Source: Neodontobutis hainanensis
Taxonomy: Eukaryota > Chordata > Actinopteri > Gobiiformes > Odontobutidae
Direction of reading: 5' to 3'
Length of the DNA: 64,000 nt
Assembly: GCA_024349245.1 (NCBI GenBank)
Contig: JALDNG010000022.1
Span: 3,117,501-3,181,500 of the forward strand
The translations under genes were made by a program, and so were the position numbers. Below, in pieces: positions 43,540 to 55,762 of the stretch; position 1 is the first letter of the stretch; each line of letters starts with the position of its first letter. The notes under the pieces were generated by a model. It was not told the DNA's origin. It saw only the letters and a list, made by a program, of their open reading frames with translations, and ran no database searches.

Positions 43540-45799
43540 CTGAAAACAAGAAACTTGGCAACAATAAGAAAACCGAAGAAAGCTACTATTTACAACAAGC
43601 TTTAAAGCTATGGTACTCTAACTATTTCGGATGAACAGGAACATAAGTATATCAACTTTTAGGACTATTTTCACGTTCTGCATACTGCACCTTTAATAAA
43701 ACAAACTTAAAGCCAATGTTCACTTTCTCAATAGAGCTGCTTCTGTGAGTGCGTCCAGCTGTTTTGTTCCTGTTCTTTTGGGTCACTTCAAGACTTAGAA
43801 GACCTTCAAGAATCGAATATAGTCAGGGTAAAGTAATGAATCTGAATTGAACGCTAATTGTATTGTAAATGTAACCTAAGAGAGGGGTCAAGTCCGATTC
43901 ACTTCCTGCCTGTGAAACCAGCCTTTTCTAACACAAGTGAGGGGGGCGGCTCTGACTTATGCGCTGGCATTGTGGCTGCGAGGGAGATTATAGATTAGGA
44001 GAGCAAATGGCCCATGGGAAAGTCACCCACCCACTGCCTATCATGCCGGGCACAGGGAAGCCCCGGAGAAGGCACTAGGCTGTCCGCTCTGTGGGAAAAC
44101 AGTCCCATCTCACTCCTGTGTCTCTAACTAGTGTTTGTGAGTTGGCCCGCATAATGAGGTTGGTACTTGGAGTGGATATAAATGATGAATTATATGAAAA
44201 GGAAAAAGGGAAAGTGGCTAATGGAGCAGTGACTCTAGATAGGTGAGATCCAGTGTGGACAAAAGCAATGCGGATGAGACTGTATACACTACTATACAAC
44301 TCCAGCCTGTCACTAATGCTGTGGACGCAGAAAGGCTATAGCAACACAGCGCTGGATTCTTTCAGCCGGGAGTTTTCATATGCAAATTACGGTTTAGTTA
44401 CGGTATGCGACGCAGACCTTCCCATTTTAAGACTTTTTCCTCTCTTTTTTTGTTGTTGTTCATGATTCATTCTCTTGAGAAAGCAGTAGAAGAGAGGCAG
44501 TGTGTGGCTTTGCCCTGCTGCTAAATACAGTTATTCAAATCCCAAACAGCAGTGTATGTCTTTCATTAAACACACCAGAGGGAAACAACTCCCAACATGA
44601 GCTAAACTCTCATCTATCTCACTCTAATCATTTAAACGAGGCTGTGGTAAGTGAAGGACACTCATCTTCCCAGTTAAACCCTATGAGGAGCCGGGTCTTA
44701 TTTGCCCTGTTACAGGTGCATACAAGCGACAGGCTTACCCTTAACCCCTTAAAAAAACACTAAATAAGACAGTCTAGTGTTTTGTCGAAGGTGGTCTATA
44801 AAATACTTTGGGATTGATAACTTATTCCCTACAGTTGTCAGGATTCACAGTTTTGGAGAAGCACACAGAAGCAATGACATTACTTTTTTGTGCCTGCTAA
44901 TGGTGCCAGTAAAAATGCACATTTAAAACAATTAGCAAGGCTGCTGACACTTTAAACTCTATCAGTGCAAGAGCATTTGACATATGCATTTTTTTTAATC
45001 ATATAAATGCTTTCTTTCTATTCCTGTACCCCAGATTTTACACTCCCCAGTACAAGCACCTTAATGTTGCCATTAGAGCCTATATTTGGGCTGTTTGTCA
45101 GTAGGCCCAACACACTGTGGAAATATCTCTATGGAACACACAATTACTTAGGCATTGAAGTAGTTCAGTGTTTAAATGTTGAGGCTTTAAAATTGAACTT
45201 ACGTTTTCCATTTGGAGCAGTTGGCTACGTGGTTTAGAGAATTGAAAAGCTATCCAAAAGTAGCAAATACAACCACTTTAATAAAAAAATAAATAAAATA
45301 AATCCTTTCAACGAGGATGTAGGTCTAAGACAGATTTCCCAGTCGCGTCTCATTTGCCCTATCACAGGTGCGTACGCTAACCCCTATTCAGCTGACGTTC
45401 AGCTCTTAAAAAAAAAAATAACTTTAATAGCCCGTGTTGATAACGACAAACTCTAAAATGTAGGCTAAAATTAAAACATGCATGTTGAGACTTAACTGAA
45501 ATGCATTTAAAACTACTTTGACATTTACCGGACATAAAATTCGCAACATTTCTTCCTCTGTTCTTCTTCGGCGCTTTTATTTTTGGCAGACGATTCAAAG
45601 CCAGTCGGCCACTGAATTTACACACAGCTTTATATAAAACCCCTCTGAAAAGTTGCTCAAACAGCGAAAAGCTGACTTTTTTATCTTTAAGTCAAGCTAC
45701 GCCTGTTAAATGTAAAAAAAAAAGTATCTCATGTGTCGCTGTAGTTGTGAATAAAGTAGTTAAAAATAATGTTAGAGCATTGCTAAGGGGTAGGCTCAC

Positions 45800-46090
45800 C
45801 TTCACTGTGCAACGACGGGATGTTCCGAAGAAGGATGCCGCTTCTTCAAGTTAGAAAAACAAAACAAAAACACTTTTAATATCAACCAAGAAAAAGTGCC
45901 TCTAAAGTAAAGGCGAATGAAATAAAAGCAAAACACAAGTCGTCCTCTTGCAAATGTCCAGTAGTTTCCTCACTTAGCCTCCTCTATTGTCGCTGCCTAT
46001 CATTCGGATTACTGCTCTGGTGCGTGTTTGCAGTTTTCTTGCAGATTGAACTGGTCTCTGGTGGGCTGGAGAGTGTGTGTCAGTGTGACT
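45800..46090 (-). other. ndnf: Probable ndnf non-coding exon 1 and promoter
   Basis: On the minus strand a T-rich leader-like stretch ends GCACAGTGAAG/GTGAGC, a strong donor at 45799. An inverted ATTGG at 46166-46170 supplies a CCAAT box about 75-100 bp upstream of the inferred start (near 46080). Human NDNF also has an untranslated first exon. The right-hand boundary is an estimate; cDNA is needed to confirm it. Confidence 0.5.
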
Positions 46091-46186
46091 GGGTATCCTG
46101 GCTGAGTGCTGGCTGGCAGTGCGTCCCTCCCCTGCCGAGGCGCTGCTATTGAAACCCTCACTTTGATTGGAGGCTAAACTTCTCCT

Positions 46187-46234
46187 ACTACTTCTTCTGT
46201 TTCTTCGTCTTCTTCTTTTTCTTCTTCTTTGGTG
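46187..46234. repeat. CTT-rich polypyrimidine tract
   Basis: A 48-bp run made almost only of C and T, mostly CTTCTT units, just upstream of the inferred ndnf CCAAT box. Confidence 0.8.
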
Positions 46235-47969
46235 CGCTCAAATGTAGGAAGACTCCAGTGCACTGAATCAGCCCAGTTTGTCCCTTTCAACACAAAACCG
46301 TAAGCCACAGCTAGTCCTGGGTTTTATTTTCAACTAGAACATAAGTCATAATAGGAGCAAAGCAGGCGTAGTGTGATTGAACTTACTTCTACAGCTGGGT
46401 ATTTCCCCTCATACCTTTTTTTTCCTCATTTGTGCACTTTGCTTGAAATGATTACTTATAGGGTAGCAGCGCCCTGTCACGCAACCCTGCGGGCTAAATG
46501 TGTGTAGGGGCAGGTTTTATCACGGGCTTGATACCTGGTTATGCAGCAAAAATCATAATAACAGAACAACAGACACGGTGTCATGAAGAAATGTGTTTAA
46601 TAGGCCGTGTTTTGGGAGAGGGATGTGGAAATCCCCCCTAAAACATTGTAGTGTTGCCTGTTCCTGGTCTAAAACACTGAGAAAGCAAATATTTAGCCCG
46701 AGATAAGAGCCATCGACTTGAATGCAGTTGGAATTGCATCGCTTATTTATGGCTGGATGAGGGGGTCATCTGTAGACGATGCTGCTGTTTCATGTGCCTT
46801 CGTCTTTAGGTGGGGTCTTTCGCCTACCACTTTCACACACGCGCGTGGACTCCCATTCGTGAGGGACCCTCTAAGCCTGTATTAATGCTTATTTAGGGGA
46901 GAGACAGGTAACAGAGATTTCGACTTAAACAATTTAGGAAGGGGGAGGGGAAGTTTGTGTAGCATATGCATTTGGTAGGTTTAGCTCACATTCATAAATT
47001 TTAAAAGCATTTTAGACAAGTGTACGTTGCTAATAGCCTATAAGCACTTTCTGAGAAAACAGGCTGCCTAACTGTGACCTCTTTACAGTATTAGTGCAAC
47101 AGCGTCATCTAGTGTCCAACAAATAAAACAAATGCAGCTTTATGAGACTAACCTTCTCCAAAGCTCTTTCACTGCATTTGTCAAAAGAATGATTTACAGC
47201 AGATAGAACTTCTACAAAAGAAAAATGTCCCTTTCGGCACCATTAGTCCATAGTGCTCTGTATTGTTCTTAAGTAATGGCAGACTGATGCATGCCCGAGC
47301 ACATGTGTGTGTTAAGTGGTGGGGGTTGATTATTACTGCTCTAACTTGTGGGATTAAAATAGATGCTATTAGCCACACGGACAAACTGTGAAAAGAATCC
47401 ACTCCCGGGACATGTGCACACAACACACACAGAGACAAAGAGTGACCCAGCTACAAGTCTCGGAGGTTGAAAATGTAGGCCTATCTACACCAGGGAATTT
47501 AAGTTCACATGAAAAGGGGAGTTGGAAAAACACGTCTGTAATGCTTATTACGCATTTTACACAGAAAGAGGTATTGGATCAAAGGACTTGAGCATTTGTA
47601 CAAATTACCAACCCTTTATCTTTGCGGTTACAGCCTGTGGTTCACCTGACTGCACTATACTGGTGGCAATTGAGGGAAACAGCTGGAAAACTAATGGGTT
47701 GAATTTTTCAATTTCAGCGCTAACCAAAACCTTTTATTTCTCCTAAGACTTAGACTCCTAAGGGGCTGTTTACACAACAACATTGGTCAGAAAAACGCAA
47801 CAGTCATGCATCACTGATTCACGTTTAAATGACAATTACAATATGATCCACATGCACACCAAAACGGCCAAAACTATGTAGTAGCCTACATATGCATTGG
47901 TTGACGTTGGTTGTGTATGCATGTTGTGCCTATTACCTCATTGTTTTTAGAAAGGAAGCCGTCTTCACA
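46235..47969. other. ndnf-cpeb2 intergenic DNA
   Basis: Unique sequence with no gene or transposon recognised. Confidence 0.5.
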
Positions 47970-47977
47970 GTTTATAC

Positions 47978-48358
47978 TAGGGGTGTGTATCACAATACAC
48001 ATGCCACAATACAATATATCCCAATACTGTATTGTATATATATGTATATATTGCACTTTTTTAATGTAAGAATCTGCAAAACCTCAATTTGTACATTTTC
48101 ACAAGTGCAACAGCACATGAAATACATTTAATTTAAATATCAAATTAGTCCAAACTGAAACTGTAGCTTACCTCACATTTTTAAAACTTAATTAGCAATA
48201 AAAGTATTTCCTGCAGACTTTTTTTTCATAAATAATCAACACAGTGTTATATTTTTGAATTAGAAAAAAATGTATTTGTCCGTAATTTGGATCAATAGAA
48301 GAATCGTGCAATGAAATATCTCAATATTTAAAAGAAAACACTTTTTCTTACACCCCTA
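47978..48358. mobile_element. hAT-type MITE with 8-bp target duplication
   Basis: The ends are TAGGGGTGTGTATC (left) and TAGGGGTGTAAGAA (right, reversed). The target duplication is GTTTATAC (47970-47977) and GTTTACAC (48359-48366), seven of eight identical. The interior is AT-rich and has no transposase. The short open frame crossing it is not a gene. Confidence 0.85.
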
Positions 48359-48366
48359 GTTTACAC

Positions 48367-49977
48367 CTGTGCAGAGCAGCAGCTCTGATTTGTAAACAAG
48401 AGGGTTATCCGCAACAGAATCATTGCAGACTTGGCAAAATACATTGTCGTGTAAATGCCCCTTTAGAACTCCTGTAACAACATTTTTAATTTTGTGACAC
48501 TTTTTTGACAATCGGAGTATGGCAATTAAAAGCTTTGTATTGGCTAACAACTCCCCCTACTGGCACAAATTAATATAACAGCCTACCCAAGACAGCACTT
48601 TCCTGAATTTTGTGTTTAGATATACATTTTTACACCACAAATACACCACAAATATGTGTGTTAGTAACCCAAAGCTGTCAAATGAAGGAGCCTTTACAGT
48701 AACAGTGGTTAAGACAAACACTATATTAGCACTCAAGGTAAATAAATCTTTCTCATGGTATGAGACTGTAGAGATGCGCTCCGCCTGAACCAACCATATT
48801 GTCCATCTTTATAGTTGATGTTCTCTATATTACATAATATTCTTTGTTCCCTGCTAATGTGAGAGTTTCCAACAGGTGTAATATTTTACAGCGTCATGTT
48901 TTGGTGGCATTAGCTTTGGGGGGATGCTGCTGTCATTGCGCGTGGCCTCTCCTAACTGATCTCCTTACGCTTCCCCTGACGGCTCAGGTAATCCTTTAAT
49001 GCAGGGAGGAAGGACAGTTAGATCTCATGACATGGAAATGCAAGCGCTATGTGCCTGCTGGGTGTAATCTGCATCGCTCAGCTCCCATCCATTTTACAGC
49101 ATCTGGGAGGCTTTGTGTCAGTCGGGAGTGCTCCAGAGACGAGACAGGGGCTGATGGCTTCCTTTTAGCCCAGTGAGTTTATCATTAACTCAGCAGAACT
49201 AAGAGCTTACTGCAGGCAAACATCCACTCTGTCAACATTTTTCCCTGCCGTTTTTCTCTGGTGTGTGCGCTGGAGGGAGAAGAAACTGGTGAGAAATGAT
49301 ACTGCTCCAGTTAGCTAAAACATGCACACACTTAGAAGTTAGGGAAATTAAACAACATTGAGATGTTTTTTTCCTTTTAATATAATCAATTGTCAAAATG
49401 GGAACGAACTGTCCCAAATAAGCATACATTACCGTACCATTTTGGTGTCCTGTTGGCTGTGGTTCCAACAATGTTGGACATTTGCTAAAAGCTAGAGTGA
49501 AACACTGCAGTCTGTTAGCTGGGAGACAGAGAACCCCTACCTTAAATAAACATAGGGCTTCATTAAACAAGAAAAAATGGTAAATGCTGTACATCTTAGT
49601 GAATAAAACAACTCTGCATTAAACTTAAGTCAAACTTGTTACATGAGTGAGATCATTACTAGTTAGCAACAGCCAAGTTGTGCTAGCAACTAGTGTAGCC
49701 ATAAACTATGGAACCACATTTACACCACTTGTAATTATAACTTTTATTAAAATTAAAAGAATAAGGATTTTTTTATTTTATTCATTATGAATTTAAAAAT
49801 CAACTTATAGTTTTTTTTAGATTATTTCCAGAAAGAAATCATAGTCATTATTTTAAAATTATGACTTTTTTCATAAATATTTGTGATTGACAAAATCATA
49901 ATTATAACATAGTCATAATTTCTACATTTAAAGACATAATTATGACTTCCTGACTTTAATAAGTGCTGCTTTAGTTA
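48367..49977. other. Intergenic DNA
   Basis: The stretch at 48900-49200 is less AT-rich than its surroundings and could be a conserved non-coding element. Nothing else was recognised. A TATGACT/ATAATTA-rich patch lies at 49730-49950. Confidence 0.4.
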
Positions 49978-50235
49978 ATTAAAGTGGCACTGCGTAGCTT
50001 TTAGACACTAGATGGTGCAGAACCCTCTAAAAACTGTGTGTGTTGTTGAAAAAACTATCCAAAACTGGCAAGTGGGGAAGAAACAAACCTCACTTCTGCC
50101 CCAAGTGTGAATGTGTGTGAATGGGGTGAATGGAAGCATCATGTAAAGCACTTTGGGTGCCCGAGAAGAATAAATGCACACCATTTACCATTTATGTAAT
50201 GGTACTAGCTAAATGTTATGCAGTGCTACTTTAAT
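49978..50235. mobile_element. MITE with about 26-bp terminal inverted repeats
   Basis: ATTAAAGTGGCACTGCGTAG (left) and ATTAAAGTAGCACTGCATAA (right, reversed) continue to 26 bp with four mismatches. The interior has the GTGAATG...TGTAAAGCACTTTGGGTGCC string common in fish repeats; a reverse copy of that part lies at 31352-31390. Confidence 0.75.
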
Positions 50236-51424
50236 TTCATGTGAATTCTTAGGTAAATTAAGTATTTCCTGTTAAGCCTGCTCGGAAGTAGTATCAAATC
50301 TCTTCCAGGGAGGAATTTTGGACACAACCTATGCTTTACATTTTGGGAAATGCTATTCACCTCTGGCTCCATTAGCCTAGCAGTAGCAGCACTTAAGTAG
50401 TTTTACAGGAGTTATGTTCTGTTGTGTTAAAACTTACTAGGTGTGTTAGTTTTGTACCTTATATAACAATATAGTTTTCAATCGACACTGACAAAGCATC
50501 CATGAGACCCCTTTCCCAAACACACATGTGGGAATGCGGCTATGGTACTGTAGTTATCGCAGTGAGTGACAGTAAAGGAATCATCCCGCACTGAGATGGA
50601 GGGAGGGCCGACATGAGGTTACAGTTCAAGGGAAAGAATGAGGGAGGAAGGGATGGCCAAGAGGGGAAGAAGATTTGATTGAAGACAGCTAGTTTTCCTC
50701 CACAGCGTGCCCCCAAAAGGCTTTATAGCAGATAGTGCTGTCAGTTTACACTAAATGAACCTGGGAAGATGATAACACAGGCCAGTGTCAGAACCTTCTC
50801 TCTGGAGGACAAGTGAAAAGAGAGACATCATGTTGACAGCAGACTGATATAGCTCTTTAAGTTGTGTTATATGGTTTTGGTTTATGCTAAGCTAACCTAA
50901 AGGTACAATAGGACACAGTAGTGTATAATGACATAAAAATAACACTCTTTGCACTTGAATGTCTTTGAAAAACTGACATTTACAGCTCAAAAATAGCTAC
51001 ATATAACCAGTGGAAGTTCCATTACTTCCTGTCTACTGCTACCCAAAGAAGACAAAGTGAGCACTGCTGGAGGAGAAGCACACATATGTTTCTTGATGAG
51101 CACACATTCCTGTATAAAGGGTCAGGGGCTTTATGAACAAAAATTCCAAATTGAAGTATCATAGCTATTTATTTCCACTGGGTTTGCTCATAGACAACAG
51201 TGTGCCCCTACATGGCTACCATAGCGGTTTACTTGCTCTTAAAAAGGAGGAGTACGAGGTGTTGAGTTGCAGTTTGTGCTTATTTAGCTGCCACCAAATA
51301 AAAGGGTGGAGCTAAATACTTCAGTCTGGTGAAGAATTGTTAATACATAATAAATAAAGTGAAAGATAGAGACCGCATGAGCAAAACTAAACCTATGTCA
51401 TTAAACTGTAAATTCCTAAAACGC

Positions 51425-51690
51425 TGTCTATTGTAATTCAGAGTTCTGGAGCACAGTTGGTTTAATAAAGATTCTCAGGCCACACTGCCCTCTGGTGTTG
51501 GAAAATGAAATTATGTCAAAACTACAGAAAAACACAATCATTTAATCTAATTTATAATGACATGCAGCATAAAAGCCAAGCCTGGGGATGGCAATACATG
51601 AGGGGACTAAAGATGTTGCTAGATGTAGTACACTTCAAAATACATGTTATTCTGATTTTGAAATCGCACCCATGTTCTGACTGCAATGTT
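51425..51690. repeat. Duplicated segment, copy 1
   Basis: It shares with 53490-53730, in the same order: TTGTAATTCAGAGT.CTG, CACTGCCCTCTGGTG, ATTATGT.AAAAC, AATGACAT.CAGC, AAGCCAAGCCTGG and CT.TGAT..TGAAA. Offset is about 2.07 kb. No gene content. Confidence 0.8.
51485..51498 (-). promoter_or_regulatory. CTCF-consensus-like motif
   Basis: The minus strand reads ACACCAGAGGGCAG, 13 of 14 matches to CCASYAGRKGGCRS. It lies in duplicated segment copy 1. Confidence 0.4.
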
Positions 51691-53489
51691 GTATTTTCTG
51701 ATTTATGGTTTTAATTATCTCAAAACATGCTGATAACAAAGATATGGCCACTGACGGGAAACTGTCTTAATACACTTCAGGAATATGGCACCCATTCTAA
51801 ACTGGCTCTTCCTTTAACCCACTCTCACTCATCCACTCAACGTCTGCCGCTTCAAAGGCACACTGTTGGGAGGAAAAAAATAAGACCGAAAGCCACAATT
51901 GAAACCAGACGAAAAGAAGACTCGAGTGAAGAACACATGTCGTGTCAGTATCTAACTTCCTCCTAATTAGCCGAGAAGAGTGCAGTTGTGTGAGCGTCCA
52001 GCGTTCATCCCATTATCCCGAGAGGGGCTGCCTTAATGCTCAGGGGACTGCACGTGTAAACACTGAGCGGAGTTTACATCCCCGTCCCAGTCAAACGGGA
52101 GTCTGTACAGGGCTTTTTACTGAAACTCTAGAGCCGAGGCGCTCCAGGCGTGGTATGTCCCGTGTAAACACAGCTCGAGAAGGGGGCACGGAGCGTGGAG
52201 GAGGCCCACTCTGCACCACTCTGCTTCTTGTCTATGAACCAAAGGAGGACAAACCGCAAGAAACATTACATCATTTGGAATGAAGCACAGATTCTTACAC
52301 AGCATCCCAACAATACCCTCTAAATATTTTCTTACTATGGTTATTATTTGCATATTTGTCTAATTTAATGACATGTTTAAACATCATACATTTTCATTAA
52401 ATAGTGGTGAAAAACATGACCTTTTAAGGCTACCTTTAAGCGCAATCATTTATCTCTCAGGGACAGATTCTATGTTTAAGAGAATTGATGGGGAGGACTA
52501 AGGATACTCGTGTTCCCATTTTTTTACACTGACAGCGTGACATTTTGAGAAATATTTGGATTATTCACTCCAAAGTTTGAAGAGGTCGGTTTTAACATAG
52601 TTTTTAAATTCACCAGGCCTTCCATTCTTTACTCTGAATAGTTGCCTTGAGCTGCACAAGAAAAGAAGGAACTATGAATAGAGTAAATTTTCGGGCAGTG
52701 TCAAACATTTTATTAGGGTATGGGTAAGATATAAATTGTTAAAATCTCATACATAACATCCTTGCAGTGTTATGCCTAAGATGTCAGTGTGTTTTATTAC
52801 AGAGATATCAACAGGCTCAGAAAGTGCCGTCCAAGGTAAACTGTCACAAACTACAATAGTACGCAATATCTTTGCCAGTTTTTTTTTTTTTACCTCAGAC
52901 ATTGTTACCCTGTGGAAATTTCATTAATATATTAATATCTACCATTTATTAGCATCAGCTGTTTCCAGTTTTGAGTCATATGTCGTATGCTTCTTCAAAA
53001 CTAGAAAAAATTAAAATAAGAACAATCCCTTTTGTATAGATTCATCTAGTTTGGCACTCCAAAACAAACGGCTTGTGAAATGATGCATACAGAATTGCAA
53101 ACAACTCTATAACTGTACAATAATAAAACAATGTGTACCTCTGAAAAAGGAAATACAACAGAAATACTAATTATGCAACACAAATCATTAGCTCAATACA
53201 TATCATTATATAAACAAATGCTTAATCAGATTTTTACATTAATATTACTCATGTGGCTCTAAAACACAGTGTTCTCTCTAAAGTCTCTAAAATCTCTGCT
53301 CATTTTGTAGGCCTTTTTTCTGTTCTAGATATTACCTTTCACTGTTAACTTATCATGCACATGGAAGATCCACACCACCCTGTGACAATAGCTGGTAGTG
53401 TACAACAAATACACAAAAACCAAAAGAAAACAGGATTTGTAATTAACACATTTTACAGGTACTATTCTTTTACCTGGTTACATTTATTA

Positions 53490-53730
53490 CTAATTGTAAT
53501 TCAGAGTACTGAGCATGCGGTATAATCCTTGATATTGAGCCTCATGCAACACTGCCCTCTGGTGACGGCAAATGGAATTATGTGAAAACCCCAGATAATC
53601 TCATTAAAATATAAGAGTAAAAATGACATTCAGCCCATAAGCCAAGCCTGGAATAAACTGTAACATTGAGGACTGTGTCCATATGACATGCACTCTTCCA
53701 GGTGAGCACTCTGATCCTGAAACTTGAATA
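53490..53730. repeat. Duplicated segment, copy 2
   Basis: Counterpart of 51425-51690 in direct orientation. Divergence and small indels throughout suggest an old event or two copies of one repeat family. The DNA between the copies (51691-53489) has no recognised gene. Confidence 0.8.
53552..53565 (-). promoter_or_regulatory. CTCF-consensus-like motif
   Basis: The minus strand reads TCACCAGAGGGCAG, 13 of 14 matches, at the equivalent place in duplicated segment copy 2. Confidence 0.4.
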
Positions 53731-54464
53731 GTTTGGCAAATAATCAGTTTAGGTTTCAGTCAGAACAAAAGATTTGACATCACAACCTGTTCAGAAGTAA
53801 GCACAGTACGACCCAGACTCGGAGCATCAGGTACAATACTGCACAATTGGACAAATGCAGGTGCAAGTTATAAGTGCTGAATGCAATAAAAGAAAAGCAC
53901 AGCCTGGGCTTTGTGTGACGAAGCACTCTTTTCAGATTCCAACAAGTTTCATGTTTCCCAGATAATCGGGTGAACAAAGAAATGTTATTTCTGTGGTCTG
54001 GCAGTCTAGACTCTGTGTTTCTTATTTCTCAGCCAGACAGTTGTTTATGAAAAGAAGTGTGGTGTCTCTTAGAATAGTGTCACCTCAGAGAGAGTGTTGA
54101 CCAATGTGGTGCTCAGTCTTTATTAGATTTGTTCTGTGTGCATGTCAAGGGAAAATTCTGCAAAAACGCTGATGGCCCTTCCAAAAACTATATACAACAA
54201 AAATATATAATAAAATTACTTTTTGGCACTGATCTTAAACGGTTGTGAAACATCCATTTGTCCAGCACACCGGGCCCTTGAGAAACATAAAACACAGTTT
54301 ATTATTACAAGAGGAATAAATTAAATGCATTTTAAAAACATGTGTCATTGACTTAATTACGAACATAAAAACGCAAGAATTCAGCTCTTCTCTTTCAAGT
54401 ACAGTGTCTGTTAAGGCCATATTTGGCATTGGGTTGTACCAGGGAGTTATTAGGAATGGAAACA

Positions 54465-54478
54465 CTGCCCCCTGCTGG
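54465..54478 (-). promoter_or_regulatory. CTCF-consensus-like motif, perfect match
   Basis: The minus strand reads CCAGCAGGGGGCAG, all 14 positions of CCASYAGRKGGCRS. Confidence 0.5.
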
Positions 54479-55346
54479 ACATGACTGAAAATGCAAATTG
54501 TGGAGAGTCATTGAGCAGTGTTAACAAACCTCCTTTAACTAAGGCAGGCATTTGTAAATCAGAATAACAACAAGAGCCAAAAACCTATCACCTATTATTA
54601 TCTACCCTGGGGAGCAATAGCCAATCCCTTTGAAAAGTGAAATGGGTTTGGGATCTCGTCTTATCCCAGCAGTTTCATCTTAGTAGAAAAACTAGACCCA
54701 CAGACCAATTTTAGCCATATACTGTATGAAAAAAGAGGTGGTGGTCATTCTCTATTTGGTTGTATAATATCTCTATGAAATTGTGTCAAGAGGAAATCTA
54801 GGTGTCTGTTGGAAGCACTCCCTGGTTTCTAGAAATCCAAATATAAACCACCGAGACATAATTAGTGCTTTATAATAAAATTGAAAAAAGATTAGGATGG
54901 TCGGCCAGATAATTTATTATTTAAACAGACCAACACATTAACATATCTGTGGGCCACATTAAAATAAACATTTAAAATATCCTAAAAATAAAATCTCTTA
55001 TATGACTATAATAATGTACAATGTATTATAAAAAGGTTAAGTTGAACACATACTTAATCAATCCAAAAAGAACAATATATTGTGGAGTTTCTTGTGTGCA
55101 AAATATACAGTACTTAAAGGCTATAACATTTCTTGTTTACATAAGAATGTGCAAATACAGTATAACAAATAGTATATGAAAGGGCCAAGACCTGAACATC
55201 AATACTTCTTTGTGTCAGACAAACTGGACAGACTACAACAGCCACGAGACAAGGCTATTGTATAGATCAATAAATCAACACATCACAACTATCTCATCAT
55301 AAGAAATGTGAGTATAAATACAGAGGTACAATCATTACATTTATTT

Positions 55347-55360
55347 ACACCAGATGGCAG
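55347..55360 (+). promoter_or_regulatory. CTCF-consensus-like motif, opposite orientation
   Basis: The plus strand reads ACACCAGATGGCAG, 13 of 14 matches. It is the only one of the four pointing towards cpeb2. Confidence 0.35.
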
Positions 55361-55559
55361 TGTTGTGTAAAAAGTTTATTCAAATCAGCACATCAGTAGG
55401 ATTTTGAATTACAATCAGGATTCTCTCATTGAAAGCAGTTTCTAATGCCTGCACTTCACTGAACATTTGCCATGACATCAATCTGATCTGTTTAAAATTC
55501 TAGGTGAATTTATTTTTTACACCAGGGCCCGATAAACAATGCAGCAAAGAAAACCCTCT

Positions 55560-55762
55560 TTACATTTACATTTAGCTGACACTTTTATCCAAAGCGACTT
55601 ACATAGTTCTACAGTAATTACCAGTGTTACAGCCACTGGAGGAAAGGTGGATTAAGTGTCTTGCCCAAGGACACAACGACAGTATGAACTGTGGGGAGAG
55701 CAGGAATCGAACCACCTACCTTCTGGTTGAAAGACTACTGCTCTACCCACTGAGCTACTGCC
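55560..55762 (-). mobile_element. tRNA-derived SINE, second full copy
   Basis: Same family as 41251-41466. On the minus strand it has A box TAGCTCAGTGGGTAGAGCAG (55757-55738), B box GGTTCGATTCCT (55713-55702) and the AAGTCGCTTTGGATAAAAGT tail. Confidence 0.85.

Larger units (their letters stand above)
39031..45799. other. ndnf intron 1 (assuming the exon 1 call)
   Basis: It holds one SINE (41251-41466), a hAT-like MITE (43255-43539), a poly-T run (41711-41730) and the TCF/LEF-like motif cluster at 42026-42270. No further exon is seen. Confidence 0.5.
53731..55559. other. Intergenic DNA
   Basis: AT-rich, with no gene seen apart from the two motif matches listed separately. Confidence 0.5.

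Noticed and set aside
48549..48562. Further CTCF-like site (minus strand)
   Set aside because: The highly conserved C of GGC is A here, and only 12 of 14 positions fit.
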